The notes: a model not told the origin generated them from the sequence alone. A stretch of 64,000 nt of DNA from Thermothelomyces thermophilus ATCC 42464 (GCF_000226095.1 NC_016476.1:2728001-2792000), one strand, 5' to 3'; positions 21,818 through 34,042 are shown, numbered from the stretch's first letter. Numbers and translations are program-made.

Positions 21818-23336
21818 TCAGTCCTCGGGCTCCGGCTCGGGATCCTGGGGATGGATTATAACATGCACGCCCCGGGATCGAAGGCCCGCGACCGTCTCTC
21901 GAAACTCGCGCACCTCATCCGGGGACGGCGGGGACGCGGGGGACGCGGAGCTCGCGCACGCCTGGTCGGTGATCTCGATCCTCGCGAGGCAGGGCAACCG
22001 ACCGTCGAGGACGGCATCTAGCAGCCCCCGCAGCGACGAGACCAGGACGGCGGGCCCGCGGATGCGGAGCTCCCGCAGCGACGGGGGCAGCCAGGAGGCG
22101 AACACGCCGGGCCGGCGCCGCAGCTCGTCGAACTCGACCGCGTCCGTGCTCAGCTCGAGCAGCTCGAGCGCGCCGAAGTGCGCCAGCGACTCGGGCGCGG
22201 GCGCGGGGAACAGCCGCAGCGCGCGGGGCACGTGGTAGGTCAGCTCGCGCAGCGTGCCGGCCCAGCGCGGCCGCAGCGCCTCCAGGATCTCCTCGAGCTC
22301 GAGCGACGCGATGGTGAACTCGGGCGCCGCGCCGCCGGCACCCCCCGCCGGTCCCGGACCCCAGCCCCGGCCCCGCCGCCCGTCCTTGCGGACCGTGACC
22401 CGGGCGAGGCGGTCGCCGAGGGCGTGGGCGAGGTTGGCCAGGCCGCGGCGGGCGACGCCGCAGTCGGTCAGGATGAGCTCCGTCAAGTTGGGCAGGCGGG
22501 GCGGGTTCGGGATGGGGGCGCGGCCGCTGAGGCCGCGGAACTGCTCCGACACGTCGGCGCAGCCGTCGCAGTGCAGGACCTCGACCCTTCGGACGGCACG
22601 GCCCGCAGCAGGTAGACGGCCTGGTCGAGCACGAACTGGTGGTCGCGGTCGAAGGCCCGGAGGGTCAGGCGCCTGAGCCGCAGCCGCGTCAGGTGCTGGA
22701 CCGCCGACGTGTTCCACCGCTTGAGCGCCTGCTCGATGACGAGCGAGGGCGGGCCCAGGAGGTGGAAGGAGGCGCTCGTCAGGTTCGGCGCGGAGTGGAG
22801 CAGCAGCGAGGCGAGGGCGGCGAACCGGTCGCCCGCCGTGCCGTGAACCTCGACCACGCGGGCGTCCAGATGTCCCCGATCCCGAGGTTCTCCTCCACGA
22901 TCCCGGCGATCTGCTGCGAGTAGGCCATCTCCCCGGCCTGGTGCGGAGTGGTGACGACGACCTCGGTGACCGTAGATCCCAGCTCGGCCCGGCCTACGAG
23001 GGCGCGCACCAGCAGGTAGAGGTCCGAGGTGCGAGAGGCATAGACGCGGCCGAAGAGCAGCGGCCGTACTATCTCCCGCATCAGCCTGCACGTCCGGCTT
23101 AGCCTCGCCAGCGCACATTGTCCTTCGCGGGCCCGGATCGCGACGTCTGAGGAGCCGTCGTCCTCGGCGTGAAGGTACCAGCAGAGATTGGTGCATATCT
23201 CGGTCAGGAGTTCAGAGGGGAGAGTCATGAAACTGGCTCGTGCAAGTCCCGGGAGATGTGACGACGGGGGCCGCTCCTCCGCTCTTTCGAGAGAGGTTGA
23301 TGCTGTTGTCGGTTGCTTCTCGAGGATATGGTCCAT
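21818..23336 (-). pseudogene. F-box / leucine-rich-repeat-like gene interrupted by two frame breaks
   Basis: Read leftward from the ATG at 23228 (an upstream in-frame ATG lies at 23336), the first 120 codons start with an F-box-like helix (MTLPSELLTEICTNL) and a following helical part (LARLSRTCRLMREIVRPLLF), typical of fungal F-box proteins that present substrates to SCF ubiquitin ligases. The reading then continues in a second frame near 22875 (DARVVEVHGTAGDRFAALA, then LTRLRLRRLTLRAFDRDHQF) and in a third near 22600 (VEVLHCDGC, LPNLTELILTDCGV, PPSLRELRIRGPAVLVSSL), which looks like irregular leucine-rich repeats, to the stop at 21818. Each break is a single-base change of frame in very GC-rich sequence with no intron signals. 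Either the gene is a recent pseudogene or the assembly has two indel errors. No stop codon lies inside the three pieces, which slightly favours a recent event or error. Confidence 0.65.
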
Positions 23337-24169
23337 TCTTGATTACGAGCTCTCAGTTTGTCAAGGTCCGGACTCCCAAGTTGCGGCTGCGTACAATACA
23401 GCCCTTCAGGTAGTATTAGTCCGTACAGATGACTGATTGGACTTGGGTCCCACCTGGCGCCGAAAGAAGCCGGGATAATTTTATATTAATATGTCTTGAC
23501 AAACTGTGATTGCCAAAGTGTCTGTCTTGATACTGTTTCGAGGACAGGATGCTCAGTCATATGCGAACTGCGGACCGCAGCGAAATGAGGTTGTGTGTAC
23601 GGAGTAGAGGCTAAATCTGAAAGGGTAATAAGCCGTCTTGAAGCGCATGGTAATTAATTAATTAACTTGCTTGCTTTGCCAAGTCCACCCACCGTCTGTA
23701 ATCTGAACGCAGACAAGCCAATGCGCGGAGAATCGGTGCAAGCCGACCAGCCAAAAAACTGAGAGTGTGCGTGTCTCCCCATGCAGAGATATATTCTTTT
23801 GAGCCTACGAATCTAAACCAAGATGACCTCCCCTTATCCTGAACGCCAGCCACGTCTATTCTATGTGTGCGTATGCATGGAAATGCTCCTTTACCCAGCA
23901 AAACCCCGAACTCCAAGGCCAAATCTAGGTCGCCTTGTAATATATAATAGAAGCGCGGGGGGAACACTTTGCGACCCTATTTCTCAGGTACGGGGCGACC
24001 GATCTTGGCCCTCACCTGCTCTAAAGAGAGAGAATGTCAAACTAAACGCCGCCTGACGTGTTCTCCAAACAAGCCCAGAATCCCCACGTGTTCCCGCTGA
24101 AACCGTAATCCCCCGACCGGAGCGTCTCATAACTGGATCATCAAGATCGTTTGCGTGTCAATGTCGTGT
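23337..24169. other. Intergenic, 3' flank of CTP synthase
   Basis: About 830 bp without a supported gene. It has an AT-rich palindromic patch at 23651-23665 (TAATTAATTAATTAA). Confidence 0.45.
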
Positions 24170-26444
24170 CTATTTGGTCCCATTGAGGACAGCGACGGTC
24201 TTGAATGGCTCAACCGGCTTCTGGTTGAGCACCTTGTCCAAGCAGCCCGCGCTCGCGGCGATGAAGCCGAGGTAGGGTCTCTGTTCGACGGTCAGCTAGA
24301 CATGACTGTAAGAGAACAGGTCTGAGAAACATACGCTTGGGTGAACGACTTGCGACTGGTACTCGGCGTGGAATTGCGTCCCTGTTTGAAATTTTAGCAT
24401 CTTATGCCAGGATTCACCCATTTGGCCGCATCTACGCACCGACGAAGAAGGGATGGTCCTTGAGCTCAAAGACCTCCATCCGGTCGCCCGTCTCATCCTT
24501 GCCCACAAAGTGAAGGCCCGCCTTCTCGAGCGTCTCGACCAGTTGCGGGTTGATCTCGTACCGATGCCGATGTCTTTCTTCAATGACCTCGACACCTCCG
24601 TACAGAGCCCGCGCGCGCGACCACTCAGTTCCAGGCTGGAAGATGGTCTTGCGCAGACCCAGACGCATCGTGCCACCCATGTTCTGCTTGTCAAGCTCGG
24701 GCATGTTGACAACCACGAGATCCTTGGCCTGGGCGTCGAACTCCTCAGAGGTGGCCTCGGGCATGCCGCACAAATCACGCGCGAACTGAATCGCCGCAAC
24801 CTGGAAGCCCAGGCAAACACCGAGGAAAGGGATGTTATTCTCCCTAGCCCACTTGGTGACCCTCATCATCCCCTCCGTGCCGCGGTGACCAAACCCACCG
24901 GGCACGATGATGCCCTCGGCCGTGGAGACATCATGCCATGCCTTGTGGTACTTGGCTTGTGCCGCTCCGCCCCCAGTCGTGGGCTCGAGATCCGACGAGT
25001 CAATCCACATCAGGTTGAGTTTGCGACGGATTCGCATGGCCGAGTGTTCCAATGCCTTGACGACAGAAAGGTACGCGTCCTGACATCTGACGTACTTGCC
25101 CACAAGCGCAATCTTGACCTCCTCCTGGTACGTAGGCGTAACGACCGACGTCCACAAATCCCAGAGAGCTTCTCCTTGTGCAACCATCTCGGGCGTGATG
25201 GTCAGTTTATCCAACGCCAGCTTAGCCCGGAGCTGCCGAATGAGTTCCTGCTCGCGCAAGAGCAGGGGCACCTGGTAGATGGTCGGCATATCGCGGACAA
25301 CGAGAACTTGGTCCGCCTCGACCTGACAGTGGAGCGCGAGCTTTGCGACGGTAGACTCGGCAAGGGGCGTCTCGCAGCGGCAAGCGACGATATCGGGGAT
25401 CAAACCGTGGCTGCGGATCGACTTGACGGCGTGTTGTGTCGGTTTCGTCTTTTGTTCCCCGTGGACTGTAGGAACGTACGAGACGTGGATGTTCATGAAG
25501 TTGCCACTGCCGGCCTCGTGGCGCACTATTCTCAATGTCAGCCGATCTCGAGCAACGGAGAATTGTTTTGTTCCTTCTTCCAACATACATTGAGTGAGAG
25601 CCTCAATAAACGGCATCTGCAACTGTGTGAGCGGCCATGTCATATCAAATATCACGTAGCCGCAAATGACCGTTAACTTACGCTCTCGATATCACCAATT
25701 GTGCCGCTATTTGTTGAAAATCAAGTCAGCCACCTCCTCACGTGCTTCATACCTTACAATCGCCGCCAAGGGGTTGAAGAAAACAATTATACCAATCGGG
25801 AACTTACCCGAGCTCGATGATGCACACGTCAGGTTCCTCGTTCGAGCCGTCGACGGGAATCTTAGACACGCGCCTAATCCATTCCTTGATCGAATCCGTC
25901 ACATGGGGAACGATCTGGACCGTTTTGCCGAGATAGTCACCGCGGCGCTCCTTCTGAATGACGTTCAGGTAGACCTTGCCGGTCGTGATGTTGTGGTCAC
26001 TGGTGAGCCGCACCGAGAGGTACCTCTCGTAGTTGCCGAGATCCAGGTCCACCTCGCCGCCTGTGGAATGTTAGCATCTACGGAACCTCCGCCCCGGAGT
26101 TCGTTCTTGACTTACCGGAGCACAAGACGAAGCATTCGCCGTGCTCGGCAGGGGCCATGAGCCCCGCATCAACCGACACATACGGGTCAATCTTGATGCA
26201 GCTGACGCGCAGGCCGAGGGTTTTGAGGAGCTGCGGCCGCACACGAGTTAGAGCCAGGTGGCAAGCTAGCAAAAAGTGCACGCAGGGTTAATTATCTACG
26301 GACCAGGCCCGTGGACGAGGCGATGATGCCCTTCCCAACGCCTGCCGTCGGTTAGCCACTTCGCTATCCCAGGAATTGCGGAACGTGCCGCGGCACGGTC
26401 GGTATACCTGAAATGACACCGCCGGTAACTAGGACGTAACGCAT
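24170..26444 (-). CDS. URA7: CTP synthase (glutamine-hydrolysing)
   Basis: Nine exons give 579 residues, the usual length: 26444-26408, 26341-26304, 26230-26116, 26060-25808, 25706-25682, 25616-25589, 25525-24440, 24381-24335 and 24280-24170; all phases agree. The enzyme makes CTP from UTP, ATP and glutamine, the last step of de novo pyrimidine nucleotide synthesis, in the cytosol, often as filaments. The N-terminal synthetase domain shows the P-loop-like start ([20 protein letters not shown]), [35 protein letters not shown] and [19 protein letters not shown]. The C-terminal class I glutamine amidotransferase domain has [12 protein letters not shown], the nucleophile Cys in LGVCLGFQ, and the His/Glu pair in QFHAEYQSQ. 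Four exons are very short (37, 38, 25 and 28 nt) and packed at the 5' end. The nearest family, plain amidotransferases, lacks the synthetase half. Confidence 0.95.
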
Positions 26445-27168
26445 CTTGGTCGATTTGTTAGGTTGCAGCGGCGGGGAAGGGAGTAATCGGTTCGATAGCG
26501 TTGACGGTTGGCGGTGTGAAAAGGGAAAATTTTGACGCGACGCGATGAGAGGCGAAGCCAAAAATCTCGGGTGCGGGGCAGAGGGGTTGCCTGGAGCCCA
26601 CCCAACCAGCAGGGTCTCTTGTGCCCTGCTCTCAACAAGTAGTGTACTGTGTAGCTCCGTAGTTATGGATGGTACAGTACGTTCCGTTTCAGCGCTTCCG
26701 GCAAAGGAAGTCGACCTGGGGTGACGAGATATTTGGCAATGGTTGACTACGGTTGTAACCCTCGACAAATACCTGACTATGCCCGTGCTACGATAAGGGG
26801 AAACTCCAATTTGGCCCAGAAGAGAGCACTTCATCTGAAAGCAACCAAATTGTTATCGTGTCAAACTTTGCCCCCCAAACATCTTCAAAGGAACAGTTGC
26901 TTTACCCCACCACCGAGTCCACTGTGCCGCGACGGGCGCTAATGCATCAAGCGTAGGCGGGGCAGAAATGCGGGGCAACTTCCGGACAAAGAAGGCGGTC
27001 AAGCGATAATTGATCCAAAACCTGCCAAACTTGGGGCTCATATCTACATAGTACCCATAATCCCGGGGACTTCTTAACTCGAACGACTCCAACTTGTGGC
27101 ATCGTCAACATCTCCTTTACCATCCCACAGTGCCTGCCGAGGCCACGCACAGATTGGTCTTTGTCTCT
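26445..27168. other. Intergenic, CTP synthase promoter
   Basis: About 720 bp between the CTP synthase start and the 3' end of the esterase-like gene; both genes run leftward. Open frames here have no domain support. I see no repeat. Confidence 0.45.
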
Positions 27169-28560
27169 TTATCCCGAACTTGAATTTGTCGGGTCTTCCC
27201 ACGTTGTCGCGACAATGCTGTCCAAGGGCTTCCCTTTCTCGACCCAGTCGACCAACGCCATCAAGGCGTCATGCTCCGCATCCTCGAACCCCGGCACCGA
27301 CCACACCCCGCTCCCTATCAGGCCCGCCTGAAATGCGCCCCCGAAGTTCCACGGCGCGTCTACGGCCGTCCCGTAACAATGTCCCATGCCGGGCACGAGA
27401 AACAGCCTCATGAAGTCCTCCAGGCCGCCCAGGCCGCCCAGGCCGCCCAGGGCATCCAACGTCCGATTCCAGTACACGCCGGTCCCCTTTGTCGGCACCA
27501 GCCCGTCCGCGAGCCCGTGGTAGATCACCACCTTTCCGCCCCTCTCTCGGACGGCCCCCAGCGCGGCGCAGTCGTCCGCCGTCGCGTTCCCGGGGTCGTG
27601 CTCGTCGGCGTAGCGCACGACGCTCTCGTTGAAGGACGTGCGCCAGTCCCACGGCGGGGCATCGCTGCCGCTGCCGCCGCCGCCGCCGCCGCCGTCGTCG
27701 TCGAACAGGAAGTCGCGCGCGTATCCGATCCCGTAGGGCACCGGCTCGGAGCCGTTGAGGATGAGCAACCATTCTCCCTCCGAGGAGAAGGTCAGACCCG
27801 GATGAAGGAGCTCGTTGTTGGGCGGAAGGGTCCAGTCGCTGTAGACGTTTCGGGCGGTCTCGAGCTGAGCCGGGCGGAGACAATCTGCCTTCCCGGACGT
27901 TGGGGCGTTCTTGGCCCCGTTGTCTTTGCCGCTGCAGAGGAGAACAGTCAGCTCCGGGGCGCACCGATCCGGGGTGCTGACAATGCCATCCTGCACGCCG
28001 TCGGCCAGGTCGCATTGCCGGATGACTTCGTCTGCGATAAGGGCGGTGTCGGCAACGGAGAGGTGTTTGGGGTCGGTTACGGGAAAGTTGTACAGGCTGG
28101 CTTGGGCGACGTAGTTGTTGAGGTGGGACGTCCACCAAGGGAGCATTCAAAGGGTAATAAGCGCTCACATGTCCAACCAGTTGATGCCACCCGCGAAGCC
28201 CCCGTTTCCTACCACCAGAAACCTCGAGTTCCACTTATCTGGCAGAAAGAGGCCAAGCCGGTAGCTGCTCGTCGAAGAGCTCCTCACCCGAACGGTAATG
28301 ACACACAATGCTGGAAGACCGGTCGGGTCTACCGAGTATGCCACGTTTGCCTCGCCCTCGCCGTAGCTCCCGCCCTCCCGGACCACCGCGACCTTCTCAA
28401 GGGTCGCATCTGGAGGGAGCACATCACCAAAGAACACTCGGTTGCAGCGCAAAGCCTTTTCCGGCAGCCGTGGCCCGCGCGACAGACCAAATGGGGCTGC
28501 GAGCATGTTGAAGGCGAGAAAGACGGCAGTACTGGCAATAAGCGCTGAAAGGCGGGCCAT
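27169..28560 (-). pseudogene. Tannase / feruloyl-esterase-like gene lacking its nucleophile segment
   Basis: The ATG at 28560 begins a signal peptide (MARLSALIASTAVFLAFN) and an N-terminal domain ending RFLVVGNGGFAGGINWLDM, a tannase-family landmark, followed by a stop at 28165. A second long frame begins at once (about 28143) with LPWWTSHLNNYV and runs to the TAA at 27169-27171, covering the lid and C-terminal half: the catalytic-acid motif YHGLADGLVP and the His motif PGMGHCYGT. Between INWLDM and WWTSHL, family members carry about 100 residues with the GCSTGGRQ-type nucleophile serine elbow; here only some 20 bases separate them. A GTGAGC donor-like site follows ACAT, so the loss may have removed an intron edge plus one exon. 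Without the serine the product cannot hydrolyse esters. The residual halves keep good codon use, so the loss is probably recent. A glycine/Asp tract (about 27668-27710) lies in the lid. Confidence 0.75.
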
Positions 28561-30558
28561 GTTAGCATCACATATAATATCTGCTATGCTCGTCTTGTCC
28601 AAACGCAGTCATGGAGTATTCCCCCCCCCCCCCCCCCGAGTGTAAACCGGGGTCCTGGTTCGTGGGAAAGACGTAGGTATATCTACTCGTCGTCATATGA
28701 GGACCGGGCACTCACCAGTTGCGAGGGCCCATCCCGGCGCCGTCAGTGCGGATCGCCTTTTTCTGGGGACATGCGCAAGCTTGGTCGGTGCTGATACCTC
28801 CTTCGGATGGCGCTTTCCGGACCGCCTTCCAGAGACGCCGGGCATCTTGAAGTGCAGGCGCAATTCCAGGTTCGTTGGTCGAACAAGTGCCTTGTTAGTT
28901 AGTGTGCCTCTATCGGGCGCCTCCGGCGACTTCCACCACAGCACTCTACACAAGTCAGAAGGTGGTGGGGTGAGAATACAGTCCGAGCATGGTCTGTGGA
29001 GGATCCGAGATATTATGTTCTTGCCTGCACGGACTTGTGACCTGAGTGTTGGGTGCTTCTCCCAAAAGCACGTCACCTAATCCGATCCGCTGGCCCAATC
29101 CGAACCCCGTAAGCGGCTGTGATTCTAGCAAATAATATCGCAAGGGATGTTCCTGATCTCAATGCACCGCTGGAACCACTGGAACCTCTGATGCAACAAG
29201 GCATCAGATCTTGGTCTGGACGAAGAACCGTACTTGTGATATCTTCGGCCAGACTAGTCCGAGGGCTAGGTTGAATTGTCAAGCCTATTATCAAGTCAAC
29301 AATCCACTCGTAAGTCCAAAACAAGGTAACACACATTGATAAATAAACAAGTGGTGATTAGGCGACAAGAGGTCCGAGATCCCCCCACCACCATTTCTTC
29401 CCTCCCAGAAGAAGATAAAGCGGAAAAAAATAAGGGTTGGGAGGCTGCTAGGGCGCGCGTGTGTTACAGCGTCATTCAACGCTGAGCATGATGTTCTGGT
29501 CTGAAGGAAGGCGAGGCGACCTATTGTGTGGGGCCAGGATCATATGAGAGCGCTAGATTGTGACCTGTCAGGACCAAGCTAGTTGTGAGAGATGCAGTGC
29601 CCGGTATGGGATGGGAGTTGTAAGTGGTCCGTTCGGAGCATAGAGTAACAATACCGCGAATGCGGGTATGGAGGTGTCTGCCTCTTGACCAGTTGGCTTT
29701 AATTAGGTGCTAACTATCAACAGAGGCGGGTTGTGATTAATTAATGTACATACGCACATGTTCTCTTCATTCACTGCGTCCTGATATTGCTATCATTGCA
29801 TTATTATTACCGCGAAGGCGGCGTAATTCCATGTAGGTGTGCTAGGAGACAGACGCAGGTAGTGCAGGGTAGTACAGGGTTAATAAATATCGAGTGACTT
29901 TGACAAACGCTTACGAACAGGAAGGCGAGGAGATGGGTAGAAGTCTCGGGTCGGCGAATTCTAATGTGAATTTGTATCATGTTAGTGGAAGGCCAGTCAG
30001 AAACCCCTATGGTCACCCAGAGACTGTTCGCTCGCATGTAGCAATAATCATGTCCAGATCAGCTCCAAAGCAGCGGAGTCTTGATCGGACATCTGAGAAA
30101 TTCTTGCGGAACCTCCGATGCGACCATTCAGCGAAGACATCACATTCGAAAGCGCACGTCGAACCTGAATTCAGCGAATGGGCGTCCTTCACTTGTCGCC
30201 TTGGCCCAAGGCGAGTCAATATGCCTTTGTATCTGATTAGTTATCAAAAATCAGCAGGCCGAGAACGGATATATTATGTTGGCACAATCCTGGGATCCTT
30301 GATACTAATTAATTACTATTTTCACTCGACCATGAGCCCGATCCCAATCAAGAAGACGACAGTGAAAGAAGAAGGAACCGTGGCCATGATTAATTAGGCA
30401 GTGAGAGTCCCTGACTGTGCCCACAATAGCATCCGCAATCACAGAAAGGACCGGAACGAGATCCCCTCTGACTCGGCTGGTGGTGACTGAACCGTAATTA
30501 ATGATTAGTGAATCAATCAACAACACCAGACGCGCATTTTTTTTGGTTGAACACAAAA
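28561..30558. other. Long intergenic stretch, nothing recognised
   Basis: About 2 kb. It opens with a 17-base C-run (28621-28637) upstream of the esterase-like gene. Both strands are open across 28693-29080, a compositional mirror without domains. AT-rich TTAATTA motifs lie at 29736-29745, 30306-30315 and 30388-30396. No RNA gene or mobile element was found. Confidence 0.45.
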
Positions 30559-32333
30559 TTATAGCTTGTACAGCCGAACCTCCTGGCCGCCGCTCTCCCT
30601 GAGCAGCTTCCTGTTTCTATACCCGTACAGGACCCTCAGCCCGAGGGCGCCGAGGGCGACGAGGAAGAGCATGGCGGCATTGGCCCAGTGGCCGGTGGGG
30701 TAGCCCCTGGCGGCCTCGTCGGCCTTGTAGATCCAGACGCCGGGGATCTGGCCCATGCCGGCGCCGAAGCTGACGTTGATGGCGATGGCCAGCCCCACGG
30801 ACGCGGTCGAGTGCACGTTCGACGTGAGCCAGCCCAGCAGCGGGGGGATGCAGGCGAAAGAGCCGGCTGTGGCGACGATGAGGCAGCCGTAGCGGTGGAG
30901 GTAGGCGTCGGGCGGCAGCAGCGCCGACGCCATGAAGCCGACGCCGCCGACCAGGGCCAGCGCGGCGCTGTGAATGCCGCGGGCGTTGAACCGGTCGGCC
31001 GAGTACGAGACAACAATCTGCGTGACTGTATAGGCGCCTTGGTCAACCGGGTGTTCCAAAGCAAATGGAAAGAATGACAAAAAATAATTTATGATAACAG
31101 TAATGACAATAGCAAAACGGAAAAGGAAGGGGGGGGGGGGGGGGGGGGGGAGAACGCACCATATGCGGCGGCCCAGGGAGGAACCGTCATGAGCTGGGCC
31201 TGCAAGTCCTTGTAGCCCAGGCCGGCCGTGATGGACGGGGTGAAGAGCGAGAGGGAGCTGAAGGGGAGGGAGACAGCAAAGTAGATGATGTAGTGGCCGT
31301 ACAGCCTCCAGTCGGTCAGGGTGGCCTTGGCGTCGGCCCAGGTCATGGTGCGGTGGCCGGCCTTGCTGCCCTCGACGCGGAGGCGGTCGATGGCGACCTG
31401 GCGGTGGCGGCCGGAGAGGGATTCCTCCGGGTAGTCGGGCAGGAAGAACCAGACGAGCAGGGCGGAGGCGCACGAGGGGGCGCCCTCGATGAGGAAGAGC
31501 CAGCGCCAGGCGGACCAGCCGCGGGCGCCGTTCATGTGGCCGATGGCGTAGGCGATGGCGCCGCCGAAGGCGCCGGCGAGGGTGGCGCTGGCCAGGATGA
31601 AGGCGACGCGCACGCTCCGCTCGTCGGCGCGGTACCAGAAGGTCAGGTAGTAGACCAGGCCCGGGAACAGGCCGGCCTCGGCGGCGCCCAGCAGGAACCG
31701 CACGCCCGCGGTGGCCGAGAAGGAGCGGACGCCCGACATGCCCATGGTGATGGCGCCCCACGAGAACATGAGGAAGGCGAGCCAGCGGGAGGGGCGGAGC
31801 TTCTTGAGCAGCACGTTGGACGGCACCTCGAACAGGGCGTAGCCGACGAGGAAGACCATGAGGGCGATGTTGAACTGGCGCGGCGTCGCCCCGATCTCGG
31901 TCTGCATGTCGTCGCCGCTCGTCGAGTTGAGGATGCGCGCGTTGCCGATGTTGGACCGGTCCAGGTAGCAGAGGAAGTAGATGGCCGCCGAGAGCGGCAG
32001 GATGGTCAAGTCCTGCCTCCGCAGCAGCGCCCGCTCCTCGGCGGCCGTGTAGCCGACAGCGGCGTCGGCGGGCGTCTTCTGAGCGTCATTCAATTATCAG
32101 CCTCAAGTCCCAGGTATTATCCTGCGTAAGATAATTAATGCTATTATATGAGACCATTCAGATAACAAGGTGCCTGACTTCCTGGTGTTCTGTTCTTCTC
32201 ACGGGACCCCGGCCTAGGATAGAGCTCGGTAAGGAGCGACCGGACCTACCTCGTTCGTCTCGGCGTCAAGCTCGGCCTTGTGCGCAGCCGCTGCCTTTTC
32301 GGGGTCCGTTTCGTGGACCGAGTCTGATGACAT
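30559..32333 (-). CDS. MFS transporter of the anion:cation symporter (allantoate/Dal5-like) group
   Basis: Three exons, 32333-32250, 32078-31160 and 31037-30559, give 493 residues. The first exon supplies MSSDSVHETDPEKAAAAHK and a GTAGGT donor that joins in phase to KTPADAAVGYT. Helix 1 carries the group signature YFLCYLDRSNIGNARI. GYALFEVPSNVLLKKLRPSRW (helix 2 and loop), RFLLGAAEAGLFPGLVYYL (helices 4-5) and FLPDYPEES in the central loop are all typical of Dal5/Tna1-like carriers of organic anions such as allantoate, nicotinate or pantothenate; the substrate here is not predictable. Twelve membrane helices can be traced, both termini cytoplasmic. The second intron has a 22-base run of C on the sense strand starting 9 bases after its donor. 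No operon-like partner is present; the nearest P450 is 3 kb away on the same strand. Confidence 0.9.
31129..31150 (+). repeat. 22-base G-run in the MFS intron
   Basis: A homopolymer of 22 G on the + strand (C on the sense strand) sits inside the second intron, next to the donor site. It is prone to length errors and to G-quadruplex formation. Confidence 0.9.
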
Positions 32334-33816
32334 TGCGACAGATTTTCCTTTTCTTTTTCTTCTTCTTTTTTTTCTCTTTGTCCTCCTAATACTTCTTTCT
32401 TCCTTCCTTTTGCTCTACCCCGAGTCGTTTCCGAGACTCAGGATGGCCGCTAGCAACGCTCGGTGATGATGGGCTTGAGAGGCGTGGGCTAGAGAATCAC
32501 CGAAGCCGGGCAAGCTTTTCTCCCCGCGCGCCTATGAATTTCTGGAATAGAGTTTGCGGAGAAGAACATATTAAAGGGAGGAGCTGGAAATGCTTGTCCG
32601 GTGGTTGGGAAGAGAAGCTGAGAAAACCGCAAGGATCGGCGGACCCTGGCGCCCAATCCCTCCTCGGCCCCAGTGACCCCAACTTAGTGTACGTAGTAGA
32701 GCTGCTTTGACCGCACAACAAATTCACCAGATTTGGCGCGACCTTTGTCCGTTAGCCAATATTTTTTTGTAAAAATTGAAATATACAGATCGAATAACCT
32801 TAAAATTTCCCCATCAACAGCAGCCGAATTAGAGTACCGAATGCGGGGGATCGGAAGCTTCCATGCTGTTTTTTGCGAGTTCCTCCTCACATGGTGTGTG
32901 TTGGTGTTACATTGACCTTCCTGTTTGAGCAGAAGGAGCAGTTTCCAGGGTCACTCTGGACTGGGGGGCCTGTGGAGTGCGTCTTGTTTGCTAGCACTAG
33001 GCAGGGTATATCTTTGGGGAAACAACAAGCCGGGGAAAAGGGCGGGGAGCTTGCCGAATTTGTGTAATCCGTACAAGTGTTCACAACCCTCACAACCCTC
33101 CTCGTATTCATCGACAAATCTCGGCCTCGTGGTATCACCCCTTTGGTCTGAAGATTTGTGATGTTTAAGAATCTTCGAAAGGAACCAGTTACGTCACCTC
33201 ACTCTCGCTCGCCGAGGAGGCAGGTTATGGCAGGGCTAACTCCCCGGGTGATTGGGGTGGTTAATTAGATGTCTTGTGCTGGGTAATTACCTAATTCGCG
33301 TCGCGCAAAGACTACGAGTTGTGTTGTAATTCACTCCCCTTAGCTGCTTTCGCGCAAAGGTATCATCTGAAAGCGAAGGACCCCTGGAGCAACAAGGGAA
33401 TGTATTTAGTGGCATTCTAAGGTATTCTTCCATTCGAGTAATAGCTGTTCTGGGATAATAACAAGAACATATTAGAAGAGAGAAAGAAACAGATCATGAT
33501 TCAAAAGGAAGAACAGGTTTGAAATGCAAGGATCAGGGAGCAGGTAGGTAGATATATCTTGGTATGCAGTGGATGAGGCGATGAGCAAAGAGACAGTCGC
33601 GGTGACGGTTGAAAACTCAAGTTCAATCTCGATTCTCATGCTATTGTTGCAGCCATGGGAAGGTCAGAGGGTCACAACTCCCGTGCCTGATGAATTCCTC
33701 TCAGCAGATTCCCGATGATATGAATCATGTCTCATCATCCTCTTGATTTCAATCATCATGGTACGTTCCAACTTGTAGATGTACGTCCAAGTCAAATATG
33801 ATCCCGTGACACATTA
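32334..33816. other. Intergenic, nothing recognised
   Basis: About 1.5 kb upstream of the ACS-type MFS gene. It has a T/C-rich stretch right before the start codon (32340-32412), as in many fungal promoters. Elsewhere only short frames without domains occur. Confidence 0.45.
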
Positions 33817-34037
33817 TGATGCAGTACGTTGTCTACGGACGCGTCCATCGTGTAAGGTTGGATAAGATAAGCCCTGTGGATCTGGCAAACGGGCTGGCAA
33901 ACGGAGTGTTCTTTGTTCCTATCCTCTACTTATATAGAGCCACAGGGCCAGCCAACGTAGGAAGGAGACATCGCACTTTTGAACTATTTTGAACTTACCA
34001 ACTTTCTTCCATCCATTGAAACCACCATCTTCCATTA
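33817..34037. mobile_element. Solo LTR, copy B (221 bp fossil)
   Basis: Second copy of the unit at 1846-2065, in the same orientation and about 90% identical, most strongly over the first 170 bp. It is flanked by a perfect 5-bp direct repeat CATTA (33812-33816 and 34038-34042), different from the repeat at copy A, which shows two independent insertions rather than a segmental copy. No internal retroelement sequence adjoins it. Confidence 0.8.
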
Positions 34038-34042
34038 CATTA

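Noticed and set aside
22178-22676. Long plus-strand frames over the F-box gene
   Set aside because: They are shadows of the GC-rich minus-strand coding sequence and show Arg/Ala-rich content without motifs.
28693-29080. Nearly equal long open frames on both strands
   Set aside because: The two frames mirror one another, carry no domain, signal or splice context, and sit in a stretch with no other coding support; it looks like a compositional accident.
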